Shown: positions 23,324 to 32,944 of the stretch, one piece after another
How positions within the stretch are numbered: position 1 is the stretch's first letter
Layout: each line of letters begins with the position of its first letter
Origin: a bacterium
GTDB taxonomy: Bacteria; Planctomycetota; Planctomycetia; Planctomycetales; Planctomycetaceae
Direction: 5' to 3'
DNA: 64,000 nucleotides
Assembly (NCBI GenBank): GCA_016125225.1
Contig: WGME01000004.1
Coordinates: 1-64,000 of the forward strand
Made by a program: the position numbers and the translations under genes
Notes under the pieces: model-generated
What the model was told of the DNA's origin: nothing
Databases searched by the model: none
Seen by the model: only the letters and a program-made list of their open reading frames with translations

Positions 23324-24910
23324 ATGGACGCGTTACAGCGGATGTTCAAACAGTTCAGCGAACTCTATCGTTCGATGGCGCCCAGTCAGCGCATGACGTT
23401 GATTGCCGTCCCGGCGTTGATTCTGCTCGGCTTCGGTTGGCTGTTGATGCAGCAGCGTGGCGGTAACGAAACCGCATTGTCCTGGGGCAAAGTTTTTACA
23501 TCCGAAGAATTGATGTCGGCCGAACAAGCTTTGATCACGGCCGGGCTGCACGATTTTCATCGTGAAGGCCAGCGGATTATGGTCCCGGTTCTCGAAGCCG
23601 ATGCCTACAATCAGGCCATCGCGTCTTCGGGTGTGGCCCCGCGTGATATGGGGGCTGAACTTCTCAAGCACTACGATTCGCTGGGTCCGTTCAGCACCGA
23701 GAAGGAACGCAACGAACGCCGCGAAGCGATGCTGTTGCAGGAAGTGCGTCGCGTCATTCGGACCATTCCGGAAATCGAAGATGCCCATGTGGCGATCGCC
23801 AGTTCCGGTATGAAGACCTGGAGTCAGCGACCGAAAGTCACGGCGAATGTGACGGTCCACGCCCGTGGTGGTCACGAACTTTCCAGCAAGCTCGTTCGTT
23901 CCTTGCGAACGGCGGTGGCCAGTATGGTTCCCGATCTGCAACCCGCGAATGTCACCGTGCTGGATGCCAGCAACGGCGTCACACACACGGCTGATTCGGC
24001 CGACGACCCGCTCAATGATCAACTGGTCCACCGGATCGATCAATTTCAGATGCAATATGAACGCCAGATTTCTCAGGCGTTGTCCTACATTCCGAATATC
24101 GGCGTGACGGTGAATGTCGATGTCGAAAACTTGAAGTCTTCGGTCGTTCGGAATCAGGTGGTCGATCCCAAGAAATTCGCGCCGGTGTTTGCCCAGGAAT
24201 CGAACGTCAAGGATTCCCAGCAGCAACAACCTGCCAAAGGCGAAGCGGGTCAGGCTGCCAATCGCCCAGCAGCGATTGCTGCTAATCCGGGTGTTGATCG
24301 CAACCGACAGTTCTCCGATGCCAGCACGCAATCCGTCAATGGCGTATCGTTTGAAGTCAGCGAAAAACAATTGATCGCGGCGATGCCGAAAGCCGTGCAA
24401 GTCAGCGTGACAATACCACGGGACTACTATCGTTCGGTGGCCACACAGCGAGAAGCCGCAGGGGAAAAAGAGCCGACGAAGCTTGATCCCACCCAGATTG
24501 AGCAGGATGTGCTGGCCGCAGTCAAAGCCACGGTGACAAATCTCATTCCGGCCGACTCACCCACCACGGCGGTCACGGTCAACTCGATTGATCGCGTTGT
24601 CGTCGAAGCCCCGGTACATACCGTCCCCTTTACCGACAACCTGTGGGACTGGCTGCGACAATGGGGTGGGGCTTTGGTCCTCACGGGTCTCGCGTTGTTC
24701 GCCTTGATGAGCTTGCGCAAGTCCACCGGGAGTCTTCCCGAGACGGCCACGCCGGAAATCAATTCGCAGTCCCTTGCCGCGACGCAGGAACGAACTGAAT
24801 CGGCGGTCCCTCGACCACCAACCAAACGTGACACGATTCAAACTTTAGTTCGCGACAATCCCGAAGCCACCGCGCAGATTATCAGCAAATGGTTATCAGC
24901 GGCCCAGTAA
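23324..24910 (+). CDS. fliF: Flagellar MS-ring protein FliF
   Basis: A 528-residue membrane protein with an N-terminal transmembrane helix (about 22-42, MTLIAVPALILLGFGWLLM), a periplasmic ring-building region with the YscJ/FliF motif (VRRVIRTIPEIEDAHVAIAS, about 138-157), and a second transmembrane helix near 443-465 (LRQWGGALVLTGLALFALMSL). The cytoplasmic tail ends VRDNPEATAQIISKWLSA, the FliG-binding segment. FliF forms the ring in the inner membrane on which the motor is assembled. The loop around 285-330 is Gln- and Ala-rich and looks flexible. fliG follows. Confidence 0.94.
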   Translation: MDALQRMFKQFSELYRSMAPSQRMTLIAVPALILLGFGWLLMQQRGGNETALSWGKVFTSEELMSAEQALITAGLHDFHREGQRIMVPVLEADAYNQAIASSGVAPRDMGAELLKHYDSLGPFSTEKERNERREAMLLQEVRRVIRTIPEIEDAHVAIASSGMKTWSQRPKVTANVTVHARGGHELSSKLVRSLRTAVASMVPDLQPANVTVLDASNGVTHTADSADDPLNDQLVHRIDQFQMQYERQISQALSYIPNIGVTVNVDVENLKSSVVRNQVVDPKKFAPVFAQESNVKDSQQQQPAKGEAGQAANRPAAIAANPGVDRNRQFSDASTQSVNGVSFEVSEKQLIAAMPKAVQVSVTIPRDYYRSVATQREAAGEKEPTKLDPTQIEQDVLAAVKATVTNLIPADSPTTAVTVNSIDRVVVEAPVHTVPFTDNLWDWLRQWGGALVLTGLALFALMSLRKSTGSLPETATPEINSQSLAATQERTESAVPRPPTKRDTIQTLVRDNPEATAQIISKWLSAAQ

Positions 24911-24967
24911 AGCCCGAATGTCTTTCTGACTTAACGATCTTTTGAACCCTCTGTGATCTCGCCGATT

Positions 24968-25963
24968 ATGGACGCCACCCGCAAAGCTGCGATTCTGTTG
25001 CTGAGTCTCGATAAGCCCCTGGCCGCCGAGGTGCTGAGCCAACTGCCGCGCGAACAGGTCGAACGCCTGACCATCGAAATTGCCCGTGTCGAAGACGTCA
25101 GCCGTGATCAGCAGGAAACCGTCATCGAGGAGTTCTCGACAAAGTTCCGCGATGTGGTCCCCATCGAGCGCGGCGGCTTGAACTTTGCGAACGAACTGCT
25201 GGAACAATCGCTGGGGAAAGACAACGCGGGACAGATCCTCGATAGCGTGAAGCAGTCGATGAATTCGGCCCCGTTCGGCTTTCTCAAGAAAGTCGGTGCT
25301 GACAACCTGCTGACGTTCATCTCTGAAGAACATCCGCAAACCATCGCCCTCATCATGTCGCATCTGACGGCTCAGCAGGCGGCAGAAGTCCTGGGGGGTC
25401 TTCCGTCGAATAAGCAGCTCGATGTCGTCCGCCGCATTGCTTCGATGGAGCAGACCAATCCCGAAGTGATCGCCGATGTCGAAAAGTCACTGCAATCGCG
25501 GCTAATGAGCACGTTCAACCAGCAGACGGAAAAACGGGGCGGCGTACCGATGGTCGCCCAGATTTTGAACGTCGCTGACCGTATGACCAACAAGGGCATC
25601 CTGGAGTCATTGGAGCAGGATGACGCCGAACTGGTCGACGAAATCAAACGGCTGATGTTCACCTTCGACGATCTGCAGAAACTCGACGACAAGGCCATTC
25701 AAGCCCTGCTTAAGGAAATCGATAACAGTCAATGGTCTGTGGCCCTCAAAGGGGCTGCCGACGAAATCCGTCAGAAGGTCTTCAGCAATCTTTCGCAACG
25801 CGCCGCCGAAATGCTCAAAGAGGAAATGGAATACCTCGGGGCAGTTCGGCTCAGCGATGTGGAAGCCATGCAACAACAGATCGTCGATACCGTCCGCAGG
25901 CTGGAAGACAGCGGTGATATTGTCATTGCCACGTCCGGCGGTGGTGAGCAGTTCATCTCCTGA
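24968..25963 (+). CDS. fliG: Flagellar motor switch protein FliG
   Basis: I start at the ATG at 24968 (MDATRKAAILLLSLDKPLAAEVL), where FliG homology begins; a GTG at 24953 is also in frame. The 331-residue protein carries the FliF-binding N-terminal domain, the middle domain with EHPQTIALIMSHLTAQQAAEVLGGLP (about 123-148, including the EHPQ motif), and the C-terminal domain with DDLQKLDDKAIQALLKEID (about 236-254) and the charged torque helix (VFSNLSQRAAEMLKEEMEYLGAVRLSDVEAMQQQIVDTVRRLEDSG). It forms the rotor track facing the MotA stator. Length is normal. Confidence 0.95.
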   Translation: MDATRKAAILLLSLDKPLAAEVLSQLPREQVERLTIEIARVEDVSRDQQETVIEEFSTKFRDVVPIERGGLNFANELLEQSLGKDNAGQILDSVKQSMNSAPFGFLKKVGADNLLTFISEEHPQTIALIMSHLTAQQAAEVLGGLPSNKQLDVVRRIASMEQTNPEVIADVEKSLQSRLMSTFNQQTEKRGGVPMVAQILNVADRMTNKGILESLEQDDAELVDEIKRLMFTFDDLQKLDDKAIQALLKEIDNSQWSVALKGAADEIRQKVFSNLSQRAAEMLKEEMEYLGAVRLSDVEAMQQQIVDTVRRLEDSGDIVIATSGGGEQFIS

Positions 25964-26025
25964 TGTCTTCTCTCAGTTTTCTTCGAGACGGTTACTGAAG
26001 TTCGGCTTTCAACGACATCAACATC

Positions 26026-26733
26026 ATGGCAGATTCTTCCACTCGTATTCTGAAAGCCCACGCCGTACGGGAACTACCCGCGCGAACGGCGTTCAACTTT
26101 GAAGATCTGCAGACTCAAGCCGCCCAGCATGTGAACGAAGCTCGGGCCGAAGCCGCGAAGATTCTGGAACAGGCACGCCAAGAGGCGGAAGCACAGCGAA
26201 AAAAAGTCCTCGATGAAGCTCGCGCGCAGGGGAAACAGGAAGGTCTCAAAGATTCACAGAAACTGATCGATCAGCAAGTCCAGCAATTGACAGAGCAGCG
26301 CTTCCAGGAACATTTGAAATCGACTTTGCCAGCCATTGCACAAGTGGCCGAGGCACTCAAGTTGGAACGGGACCACTGGCGGTTCCGGTGGGAACAGGCG
26401 GCTGTGGAACTGGGTGTCGCGATCGCCGAGAAACTGCTCCGGACCACATTGCAGGCCCAACCCGAGCGGGCCACCGAAATGATCTCGGCCGCTTTGGAAC
26501 TGGCGGCCGGTCAACCGCAGTTGCTTGTGCGTCTGCATCCCGCCGACCTGGAGCGTCTCGGCTCTCACGCCGAAGAGTTGGTTAAGACACTCACGGCATG
26601 CGGGCAGCCGCAGATTGTGGGCGATGCCCAATTATCGCCAGGCGAATGTCGGCTGGATACCGGACATGGAGAGATTGATGCCCGGCTGAGTGTGATGCTG
26701 GGTCGCATCACCGATGAACTGCTCGCAACCTGA
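26026..26733 (+). CDS. fliH: Flagellar assembly protein FliH
   Basis: The 235-residue protein has a long N-terminal coiled coil (AAQHVNEARAEAAKILEQARQEAEAQRKKVLDEARAQGKQEGLKDSQKLID, about 33-83) resembling peripheral-stalk subunits of ATP synthases. The globular C-terminal domain contains ELGVAIAEKLLRTTLQAQPE and LLVRLHPADLERL and ends with ECRLDTGHGEIDARLSVMLGRI, the conserved FliH/YscL motif. FliH binds and restrains the export ATPase FliI, whose gene starts 12 bases downstream. The start ATG at 26026 gives a normal length. Confidence 0.92.
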   Translation: MADSSTRILKAHAVRELPARTAFNFEDLQTQAAQHVNEARAEAAKILEQARQEAEAQRKKVLDEARAQGKQEGLKDSQKLIDQQVQQLTEQRFQEHLKSTLPAIAQVAEALKLERDHWRFRWEQAAVELGVAIAEKLLRTTLQAQPERATEMISAALELAAGQPQLLVRLHPADLERLGSHAEELVKTLTACGQPQIVGDAQLSPGECRLDTGHGEIDARLSVMLGRITDELLAT

Positions 26734-26745
26734 ATCCGATGAACC

Positions 26746-28092
26746 ATGACCACTCGTTTCACCGAACAACTGTCGCACATATTGCCCATGCGGATTTCCG
26801 GCCGCATTTCGCGACTGGTCGGTTTGACGGCGGCAGTGTCGGGCTTTCCCGTGCCGGTCGGTGCGATCGTGCGTCTGGAGCGCGAACACGGGTCAGCAAT
26901 CGAAGGAGAAGTCGTCGGGTTTCATGATCAGGAAACCTTGCTCCTTCCCTATGGTGACCTGGGGGGCATCCGCCGCGGCTCACCGGTGACGCTGTTGCAA
27001 TCGACACCCGGTGCCCGTGTTGGCGATGCCCTGTTGGGACGAGTCATCAATGGCCGGGGCCGTTACATCGACGGCTTGCCTCCCGCGATTCTGCCCGATC
27101 GAGTTCCCTTACATCCGGCACCCCTATCTCCATTGGAGCGTCCGCGCATCACTGGCAAACTGGGCTTGGGCCTGCGGGCCATGGATGGTTTGCTGACGTG
27201 CGGTGAAGGGCAACGGCTGGGGATCTTCGCAGGCAGCGGTGTCGGCAAAAGCACGCTACTGGGACAAATTGCCCGCTCTACAACGGCTGATGTCAATGTG
27301 GTGGTGTTGATCGGCGAACGGGGTCGCGAAGTCCGGGAATTTATCGAGCGCGATCTCGGACCCGAGGGGTTGGCCCGCAGCGTCGTTGTGGTCGCCACCG
27401 GCGATGACCCTGCATTGCTCCGCCTGCGCTCGGCTTATCTCGGCACGGCCATCGCCGAATACTTTCGCGATCAAGGCCGCAACGTCTTGCTGATGATGGA
27501 TAGTGTCACACGGTTTGCCCTGGCCCAACGCGAAATCGGCTTGGCTGCGGGCGAACCCCCTGCCACACGCGGTTATCCACCCAGTGTTTTCGCCCTGCTG
27601 CCGCGACTGCTCGAACGGAGCGGTCGGAATTCGCGAGGCAGCATCACCGGCCTGTATACCGTGCTGGTCGAAGGTGACGATACCAACGAACCCATTTCGG
27701 ATACGGTCCGTGGGATTCTCGATGGTCATGTGGTGCTGTCACGTCGACTGGCTCAGCAGGGGCATTTCCCCGCGATTGATGTTCTTGCCAGCCTATCGCG
27801 ATTGATGAGCGAACTTGCGAGCCCGGAACAGAAACAAGCCGCACTCACCATTCGACAGTTGATGGCGGCATATCAGCAGTCCGAAGACCTGATTACCATC
27901 GGGGCATATCAGACCGGATCGAATCCGCTGGTTGATACTGCGATTCAAATGAAGCCAGCGATTGATCATTTCCTCAAGCAGCGGGTCGATGAAAAATCGA
28001 GTCTGCAGGAAACGTGCGACGTCCTGATCAAGCTGGCCCGACTGCGTGACAACTTACCCAAACGCACTGCTGACCCAACTCCCGACAAGTAA
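26746..28092 (+). CDS. fliI: Flagellar export ATPase FliI
   Basis: A 448-residue ATPase of the rotary F1-beta/FliI family. Walker A is GSGVGKST at 163-170, followed by NVVVLIGERGREVREFIERDLG, Walker B in NVLLMMDSVTRFA, and LRLRSAYLGTAIAEYFRDQG and PPATRGYPPSVFALLPRLLER, all typical. The N-terminal strand domain has RVGDALLGRVINGRGRYIDG. It energises protein export through the flagellar type III apparatus as a hexamer at the cytoplasmic base. Lies 12 bases after fliH, a usual pairing. Length normal. Confidence 0.96.
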   Translation: MTTRFTEQLSHILPMRISGRISRLVGLTAAVSGFPVPVGAIVRLEREHGSAIEGEVVGFHDQETLLLPYGDLGGIRRGSPVTLLQSTPGARVGDALLGRVINGRGRYIDGLPPAILPDRVPLHPAPLSPLERPRITGKLGLGLRAMDGLLTCGEGQRLGIFAGSGVGKSTLLGQIARSTTADVNVVVLIGERGREVREFIERDLGPEGLARSVVVVATGDDPALLRLRSAYLGTAIAEYFRDQGRNVLLMMDSVTRFALAQREIGLAAGEPPATRGYPPSVFALLPRLLERSGRNSRGSITGLYTVLVEGDDTNEPISDTVRGILDGHVVLSRRLAQQGHFPAIDVLASLSRLMSELASPEQKQAALTIRQLMAAYQQSEDLITIGAYQTGSNPLVDTAIQMKPAIDHFLKQRVDEKSSLQETCDVLIKLARLRDNLPKRTADPTPDK

Positions 28093-28138
28093 TCCATCGC
28101 AGCTTGGCCGTGGTACTCCAGCACATTGAAACGAGGAT

Positions 28139-28585
28139 ATGGCAGGCTTCACCTTTCGCTTGCAGGCTCTGCAGAAACTGCGCGAGCATCATCGCGATCA
28201 GTGTCGTGAGGCCTTGGCACAACTGCTGGCCCAAGACCAGGCCTTGATCGAACAGCGAGAAGAACTCGATAGCACCCGACTTGCGACTCTGGAGGAACTC
28301 CGGCAACGGCTGGCCGACACGAGGATTGAGATTGCTCAAATCACTTCACGACGTCAGCACATCGGTCAATTGCAGGCCCAGATCCATCAGGTCGATTGGC
28401 AGCGGCGGGAGTTGGTTGAGCAGATCGCCGCCAGCCGAGCCCGACTGGTCGCGGCCGATCAGCAGGTGAAGGTTCTGGAAAATCTGGAAGATAAGAAGAG
28501 AGCGGAATTTGAAAAGACTGAGGAAGACAAGTCGTCCAGAGAGCGGGAAGAGATTTGGCAAGCCGGACACTGGCAGGGTCGGTAG
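28139..28585 (+). CDS. fliJ: Flagellar export protein FliJ
   Basis: A 148-residue coiled-coil protein starting MAGFTFRLQALQKLREHHRDQCREALAQLLAQDQALIEQREELD, the FliJ pattern (FxFRLQxLLxLRE), and ending in a charged helix with EDKKRAEFEKTEEDKSSREREEIW. FliJ is the central-stalk-like component that links FliI to FlhA and escorts export chaperones. Position directly after fliI supports the call. No membrane segment. Confidence 0.88.
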   Translation: MAGFTFRLQALQKLREHHRDQCREALAQLLAQDQALIEQREELDSTRLATLEELRQRLADTRIEIAQITSRRQHIGQLQAQIHQVDWQRRELVEQIAASRARLVAADQQVKVLENLEDKKRAEFEKTEEDKSSREREEIWQAGHWQGR

Positions 28586-28656
28586 CGGATTCCAGGTCAA
28601 GTCAGCGGAAAACGAGCTAGATTAAGAGAAATGAGTCGAATAAGGAGTCTGGCGAG

Positions 28657-29331
28657 ATGATTCGAGCCATTTTTGCCACCATCGGGATCTTCTCGACCGT
28701 CATCCTCCTCGCCCAGGTTTCCGCTTTGGGCCTGCTATGGTCCCGTGGCTATCTTTCGGCCTCTACCCTGCGCGAAATTCGCCTCGCTATTCAGCAGGAT
28801 ACCGAGTCGGAAGTCGATGCAGAGAAAGAAGATAAGGTGCCGGACATGCCGTCAGAAACGGAGGTGAAAGAAGCCCGTGTGGTCCGCGTGCTCGACCTGC
28901 AAGTCCGTGAAAACGAGCTTTCTTTCCTGAAGCGGATGACCACAGAATCCGCAAATCAGTTGATTTCTGACCGTGAGGCGTTCGATGAATTGAAAACCGG
29001 ATTTCGTCAGGAATTAGATCGACTCAAAGCCGATTCGACCGCCGCCTCCACCGAGCAGATCCGCACGGTTTTGCTGGCATCGCCTCCGGAAGAGTCGGTG
29101 AATCGGTTGATGGGGCTGACCGTCGAAGAAGGGACGAATCTGCTCCGGGGACTGCCGGAGAAGTCGATTGCCAAAATCCTGCAGGCCTTCCAGCTGGATG
29201 CGAAGTCGGTCGAACGGGGAAAAGAACTGTTTGAGGCGCTCTACCGAGGGGAGCCGGAACGAAGCCTCATTCAGAAAACGATGGATCAATTGGAAACAGC
29301 TCCGGGCGAGCCCATCAGCCGCGCCGGATAG
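28657..29331 (+). CDS. MotE-like flagellar protein with MgtE-N-like domain
   Basis: The 224-residue protein has one N-terminal membrane helix (IRAIFATIGIFSTVILLAQVSALGLLW, 2-28), a coiled-coil middle (about 75-135) and a C-terminal helical domain (LLASPPEESVNRLMGLTVEEGTNLLRGLPEKSIAKILQAFQLDAKSVERGKELFEALY) resembling the MgtE intracellular N domain found in FlgN/MotE-type flagellar proteins. In alphaproteobacteria MotE is a periplasmic chaperone of MotC; here the function is inferred from position between fliJ and fliK. An AAGGAG lies 16 bases upstream of the ATG, slightly far. Orientation of the C-terminal domain across the membrane is not determined. Confidence 0.65.
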   Translation: MIRAIFATIGIFSTVILLAQVSALGLLWSRGYLSASTLREIRLAIQQDTESEVDAEKEDKVPDMPSETEVKEARVVRVLDLQVRENELSFLKRMTTESANQLISDREAFDELKTGFRQELDRLKADSTAASTEQIRTVLLASPPEESVNRLMGLTVEEGTNLLRGLPEKSIAKILQAFQLDAKSVERGKELFEALYRGEPERSLIQKTMDQLETAPGEPISRAG

Positions 29332-29340
29332 GGCCGGCTC

Positions 29341-31005
29341 ATGGATGTGAACGAGAAAATCTCCCGGCCAGAACTGCTTGCTTCCCGCACGCCCAGCCCA
29401 CGGGACACCAAGACCGCCGATGCCAGTGTCGAAACCAAGACCGAGGCATTTCAGGCGCGTGTTGAATTTGCGAATCAATCGGCGGCTCCTGCTGCTCCAG
29501 CGCAGGCAACAACCACATCGCCGGGCGTCAATCTGCTGCCGCCCATTTATACCAGTCTAGTCCTGCCAACCACAGTCCTACCGGTCACAGATCTGCCGAT
29601 ATCCACTCCGACGATCACAACGGCGGCGGAATCTTCTGTCACGACCCCGGCCTTGCCGGTGAATGATACCATCACGGTTGATCAAGCCGGCGATAGGGTT
29701 GAAAGCGATGCGACATCAGCAGACCTCGATCCCGCGGTCATCAGCATCATAGCGGCGATCTCGCAATCGTTAATCATTCCAGCGCCCGTGACACCTGTGA
29801 ATAATCCAGTATCGGAAGGCAGCGAAACCGCTCCATTGAACGCGCCAGCAACAGAGAATTCGGACAAGGATGTTGCTGTAACGGCTGACCCAACACCGGT
29901 GAACGCCGTTGCCACATTGCCCATTTCCAAATCATTGCCGAGCGATCTGGTTCAGCATGTGACACAATCGCTGCAGGGACCACTGGCAACAGGCATATCT
30001 CTGTCGCAAGTCAGCAATGGATCACGACGGAATGCCCCGCTGGCCGATTCCATTTCGAATGTGGCTGCTCCTCAGGCAACTGTGAGTCAGCTCGCGGACC
30101 CGGTCACTACGTCAATGCCTTCTGCTGACCCCGTTGCCAAAACCGACGCTGATGATTCAACGGACGATTCGGCAACCCAGTTGAACGCCATTGCCACCAG
30201 CGCTGCCGCAGTGACTGTCACGGGAATCACTCAAACGAATGATTCCGACAAGTCTACCAAGACCAATGATCTGATCGAGACCGACCCACTGGTCGCACAA
30301 CTTTCGACGACATCCGATACAACAATATCCACAACGTCAACGACTGATTCGACAGCCGTTACCCCAGTCAGCAAGCCACATGAATCGGTGCAAGCTGACA
30401 ATTCCGGGACGAGTGAGAACTTGTCTGCTGATCGCCAGGAACTCAGCGGTAACACACAGGTGACAGGTTCTCAGGATGTTGGACTGCAGCAGTTGCTCTC
30501 GACATCATCGGCTGTCACAACGACGGTTTCTCCTAGGGATTCCCATCAACTCGTAGAGCAGTTAAGTCAGTTGGTGCTTGATTCGCATGATCGGGGTCAG
30601 CAACTGGTCGCCAAGATTTCGCCGCCAGATCTGGGCACGATTTCCATCGATGTGCAGAGCCACCAGGGAGAAGTGGTGGTCCGCATGGAAGCCAGTTCGG
30701 GCGAAGCGCAGCAACTGCTCACCGAGCATCTGCCGCAATTGCACGAGACATTGAATCATCTGGGCATGGAGACGGAACGGATCGAAATTGTCCGTATAAC
30801 CGATCCGAGCACGGTGCGTGATTCGGGACTGTCGGCGAATGTGGGAGATCAAGGTGCTCAGCCTTCGTTCTCGCAGCAACAGCAATCCGATGCCGAGCGA
30901 CAACGACAATTAGAACAGGAACGCCTGGCCGATCATCGGTCAGCCAACCGCACGAAAACGGTCGCCACATTTCAGCGACTCCAGGAGTTGAATGTCCGCG
31001 TGTAG
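29341..31005 (+). CDS. fliK: Flagellar hook-length control protein FliK
   Basis: A 554-residue protein. Residues 1-400 are low-complexity, rich in Thr, Ser, Ala, Val and Asp, and presumably unfolded as expected for the ruler part. The C-terminal Flg_hook domain lies at about 405-485 (LVEQLSQLVLDSHDRGQQLVAKISPPDLGTISIDVQSHQGEVVVRMEASSGEAQQLLTEHLPQLHETLNHLGMETERIEIVRI), containing the LxPxxLGxhxhxh motif that switches export specificity. The tail is Gln- and Arg-rich. FliK measures hook length and is secreted. The frame overlaps by a few bases an earlier start of the flgD frame. Only the C-terminal domain gives homology. Confidence 0.88.
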   Translation: MDVNEKISRPELLASRTPSPRDTKTADASVETKTEAFQARVEFANQSAAPAAPAQATTTSPGVNLLPPIYTSLVLPTTVLPVTDLPISTPTITTAAESSVTTPALPVNDTITVDQAGDRVESDATSADLDPAVISIIAAISQSLIIPAPVTPVNNPVSEGSETAPLNAPATENSDKDVAVTADPTPVNAVATLPISKSLPSDLVQHVTQSLQGPLATGISLSQVSNGSRRNAPLADSISNVAAPQATVSQLADPVTTSMPSADPVAKTDADDSTDDSATQLNAIATSAAAVTVTGITQTNDSDKSTKTNDLIETDPLVAQLSTTSDTTISTTSTTDSTAVTPVSKPHESVQADNSGTSENLSADRQELSGNTQVTGSQDVGLQQLLSTSSAVTTTVSPRDSHQLVEQLSQLVLDSHDRGQQLVAKISPPDLGTISIDVQSHQGEVVVRMEASSGEAQQLLTEHLPQLHETLNHLGMETERIEIVRITDPSTVRDSGLSANVGDQGAQPSFSQQQQSDAERQRQLEQERLADHRSANRTKTVATFQRLQELNVRV

Positions 31006-31066
31006 CCGTCGTCAGGATGTCCACACGCAGTGCAAATCAGAGAACAGCCAGGAAGGCGATCAGATC

Positions 31067-31477
31067 ATGGCCAGCGTCGACAACATCAATAGTTCGACTG
31101 ATATTCCGATAGTGCCTGCCGATGAAATTGGTTTCGCCGGTTTGAAGTCAGAAGACTTCCTGAAAATCCTGATCGCGCAATTGCAGAATCAGGATCCGTC
31201 GAATCCGATGGACAGCGATCAACTGCTGAATCAGATTTCTGACATGCGTTCCTTGCAGGCCAGCATCGAACTGGAGAAATCGCTCGATTCGCTGACGTTG
31301 AGTCAGCAATTGAACAGCGCCGCCGGTTTCCTTGGGAAGTATGCTGAAGGAACCCAGGATGAGGCCTCGATCAGCGGTTTGGTCTCGGCTGTGCAGGTCA
31401 AGGATGGTTCGGCGTATCTGATGATCGGTAACCAGGAACTGGCACTATCGAATGTGTCGGGTGTGGCTGAATGGTAG
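31067..31477 (+). CDS. flgD: Flagellar hook-cap protein FlgD
   Basis: I use the ATG at 31067 (MASVDNINSSTDIPIVPADEIGFAGLKSEDFLKILIAQLQNQDPSNPMDSDQLLNQI), preceded by AGGAAGG. The 136-residue product matches the N-terminal FlgD signature DFLKILIAQLQNQDPxxPMD, followed by the SLDSLTLSQQLNSAAGFLGK region, but it lacks the C-terminal FLN-type domain of long FlgD proteins, so it is a short FlgD. FlgD caps the growing hook. It is the last gene of the run; flgE, usually next, is absent and hflX follows on the other strand. Confidence 0.9.
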   Translation: MASVDNINSSTDIPIVPADEIGFAGLKSEDFLKILIAQLQNQDPSNPMDSDQLLNQISDMRSLQASIELEKSLDSLTLSQQLNSAAGFLGKYAEGTQDEASISGLVSAVQVKDGSAYLMIGNQELALSNVSGVAEW

Positions 31478-31508
31478 AGGAATCGCAATCGATCCGGTTC
31501 TGAAAGAG

Positions 31509-32828
31509 TCAGTGGATTGCTGGCGTGCTGAAGGCCCCATTGATTCGTTCCTGCACCGACACATCGTCACCGCGAACTTGCCACAGTAGTTTTCTCGGCA
31601 ATCGCGTGTGCAATGACACGCGGTCCTCCAAATAGGTGCGATCGATCACCTCGGCGTGTTCCGCCAACCAGGCAAACAGCTTGCCATTGCCGACCGAGGT
31701 TTCGATATCGACATCGGCAAAGCCATTGGCCAGACGATCGGCAACTATAGATGCAAGCTGATCGAGCCCTTTACCAGTCTTCGCCGAGACCGTGACCGAG
31801 GACGCATACTTCGCCCGGAGCATGTCGACGATTTCCCGGTCTTCGACGGCATCGACCTTATTCAGCACCAGCACAAAGTCGTGGATCTCGACACCGATTT
31901 CTTCCAGCACTTGCTCCACCGTGGCGACCTGTTGTTCGGCTTCCGGGTTGCTCGCATCGACGACATGCAACAGCAGGTCGGCCTGACGCGCTTCTTCCAG
32001 CGTCGATTTGAACGAAGCCACCAGAGAGTGCGGCAAGTCGCGAACAAAACCCACGGTATCACTCAACAGCACGTCACCCCAACCGGGCAATGTCCATCTG
32101 CGAGTACGAGTATCAAGAGTCGCGAACAACTGATCGGCGACATAGACGTCCGATGACGTGAGCGCGTTCATCAGCGTGCTTTTGCCAGCATTGGTATAGC
32201 CCACCAGCGAGACCAGGGCATGATCGGTTCGCTGTCGGACCATGCGTTCCCGGCGGACTTCGATTTCTTTGATGCGCTGTTTCAGTTCCGAAATCCGCAC
32301 ATCGATGAGCCGGCGATCGATTTCGATCTGCTTTTCCCCAGGACCACGACTGGCTCCGATGCCCCCGTCGATGCGTTCCAGGTGAGTCCACATCCGCTTC
32401 AGTCGCGTGCGGGTGTACTGCAATTGAGCCAGTTCAACCTGTAGCCTGGCTTCAAAGGTGCGGGCATGCGTTGCAAAGATGTCGAGGATCAGTTCACTGC
32501 GATCGACAATAATCCGCTTGGTCGCCTGTTCCAGATGACGACCTTGCGACGGGGAAAGGTTGTTATCAAAGATCACCAGTTCAGCACCGGTGGCATTGAC
32601 TAGGTCGACTAGTTCATCGAGCTTTCCTTTACCGAGGCAAGTGCCCGGATGGGGTTTGCCACGCAGCTGCACGATCTCGCCAACGACGGTGACCCCCGCC
32701 GTTTTCACCAGCCCTTTCAGTTCATCGAGGATGCGATCTTTCGGGAGACTCGGCTCGCCATCCGGAACGGCCACCAGAACGGCGGTACGATGTTGAACTT
32801 GAAGTTCTTCGCGAAGTGGTTCAGCCAA
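31509..32828 (-). CDS. hflX: GTPase HflX
   Basis: A 439-residue ribosome-associated GTPase. The N-terminal HflX domain has GTCLGKGKLDELVDLVNATGAELVIFDNNLSPSQGRHLEQAT (about 62-103), the linker coiled coil has ERIDGGIGASRGPGEKQIEIDRRLI (about 153-177), and the G domain has GYTNAGKST (G1, about 215-223), DTVGF (G3) and NKVDA (G4). HflX splits stalled ribosomes under stress. The only start before the domain is a TTG at 32828, with no ATG nearby. It is convergent with flgD, 31 bases apart, with no clear terminator between them. Confidence 0.95.
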   Translation of the reverse strand: MAEPLREELQVQHRTAVLVAVPDGEPSLPKDRILDELKGLVKTAGVTVVGEIVQLRGKPHPGTCLGKGKLDELVDLVNATGAELVIFDNNLSPSQGRHLEQATKRIIVDRSELILDIFATHARTFEARLQVELAQLQYTRTRLKRMWTHLERIDGGIGASRGPGEKQIEIDRRLIDVRISELKQRIKEIEVRRERMVRQRTDHALVSLVGYTNAGKSTLMNALTSSDVYVADQLFATLDTRTRRWTLPGWGDVLLSDTVGFVRDLPHSLVASFKSTLEEARQADLLLHVVDASNPEAEQQVATVEQVLEEIGVEIHDFVLVLNKVDAVEDREIVDMLRAKYASSVTVSAKTGKGLDQLASIVADRLANGFADVDIETSVGNGKLFAWLAEHAEVIDRTYLEDRVSLHTRLPRKLLWQVRGDDVSVQERINGAFSTPAIH

Positions 32829-32944
32829 TGCGGTGACTCTGCAAGGGGGCGCTCAGGAAATCGTTGTCAGTCCGTCAGCGAGAGAATCAGACACAGCAGG
32901 TCAGACAAAGTTCGCGCAGACCATCTCACATCGCGATGGCTGCA

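Noticed and set aside
23333-24400. 355-codon open frame antisense to fliF
   Set aside because: It mirrors the fliF frame exactly within a high-GC gene, starts without a ribosome binding site and its residues show no domain; fliF is certain.
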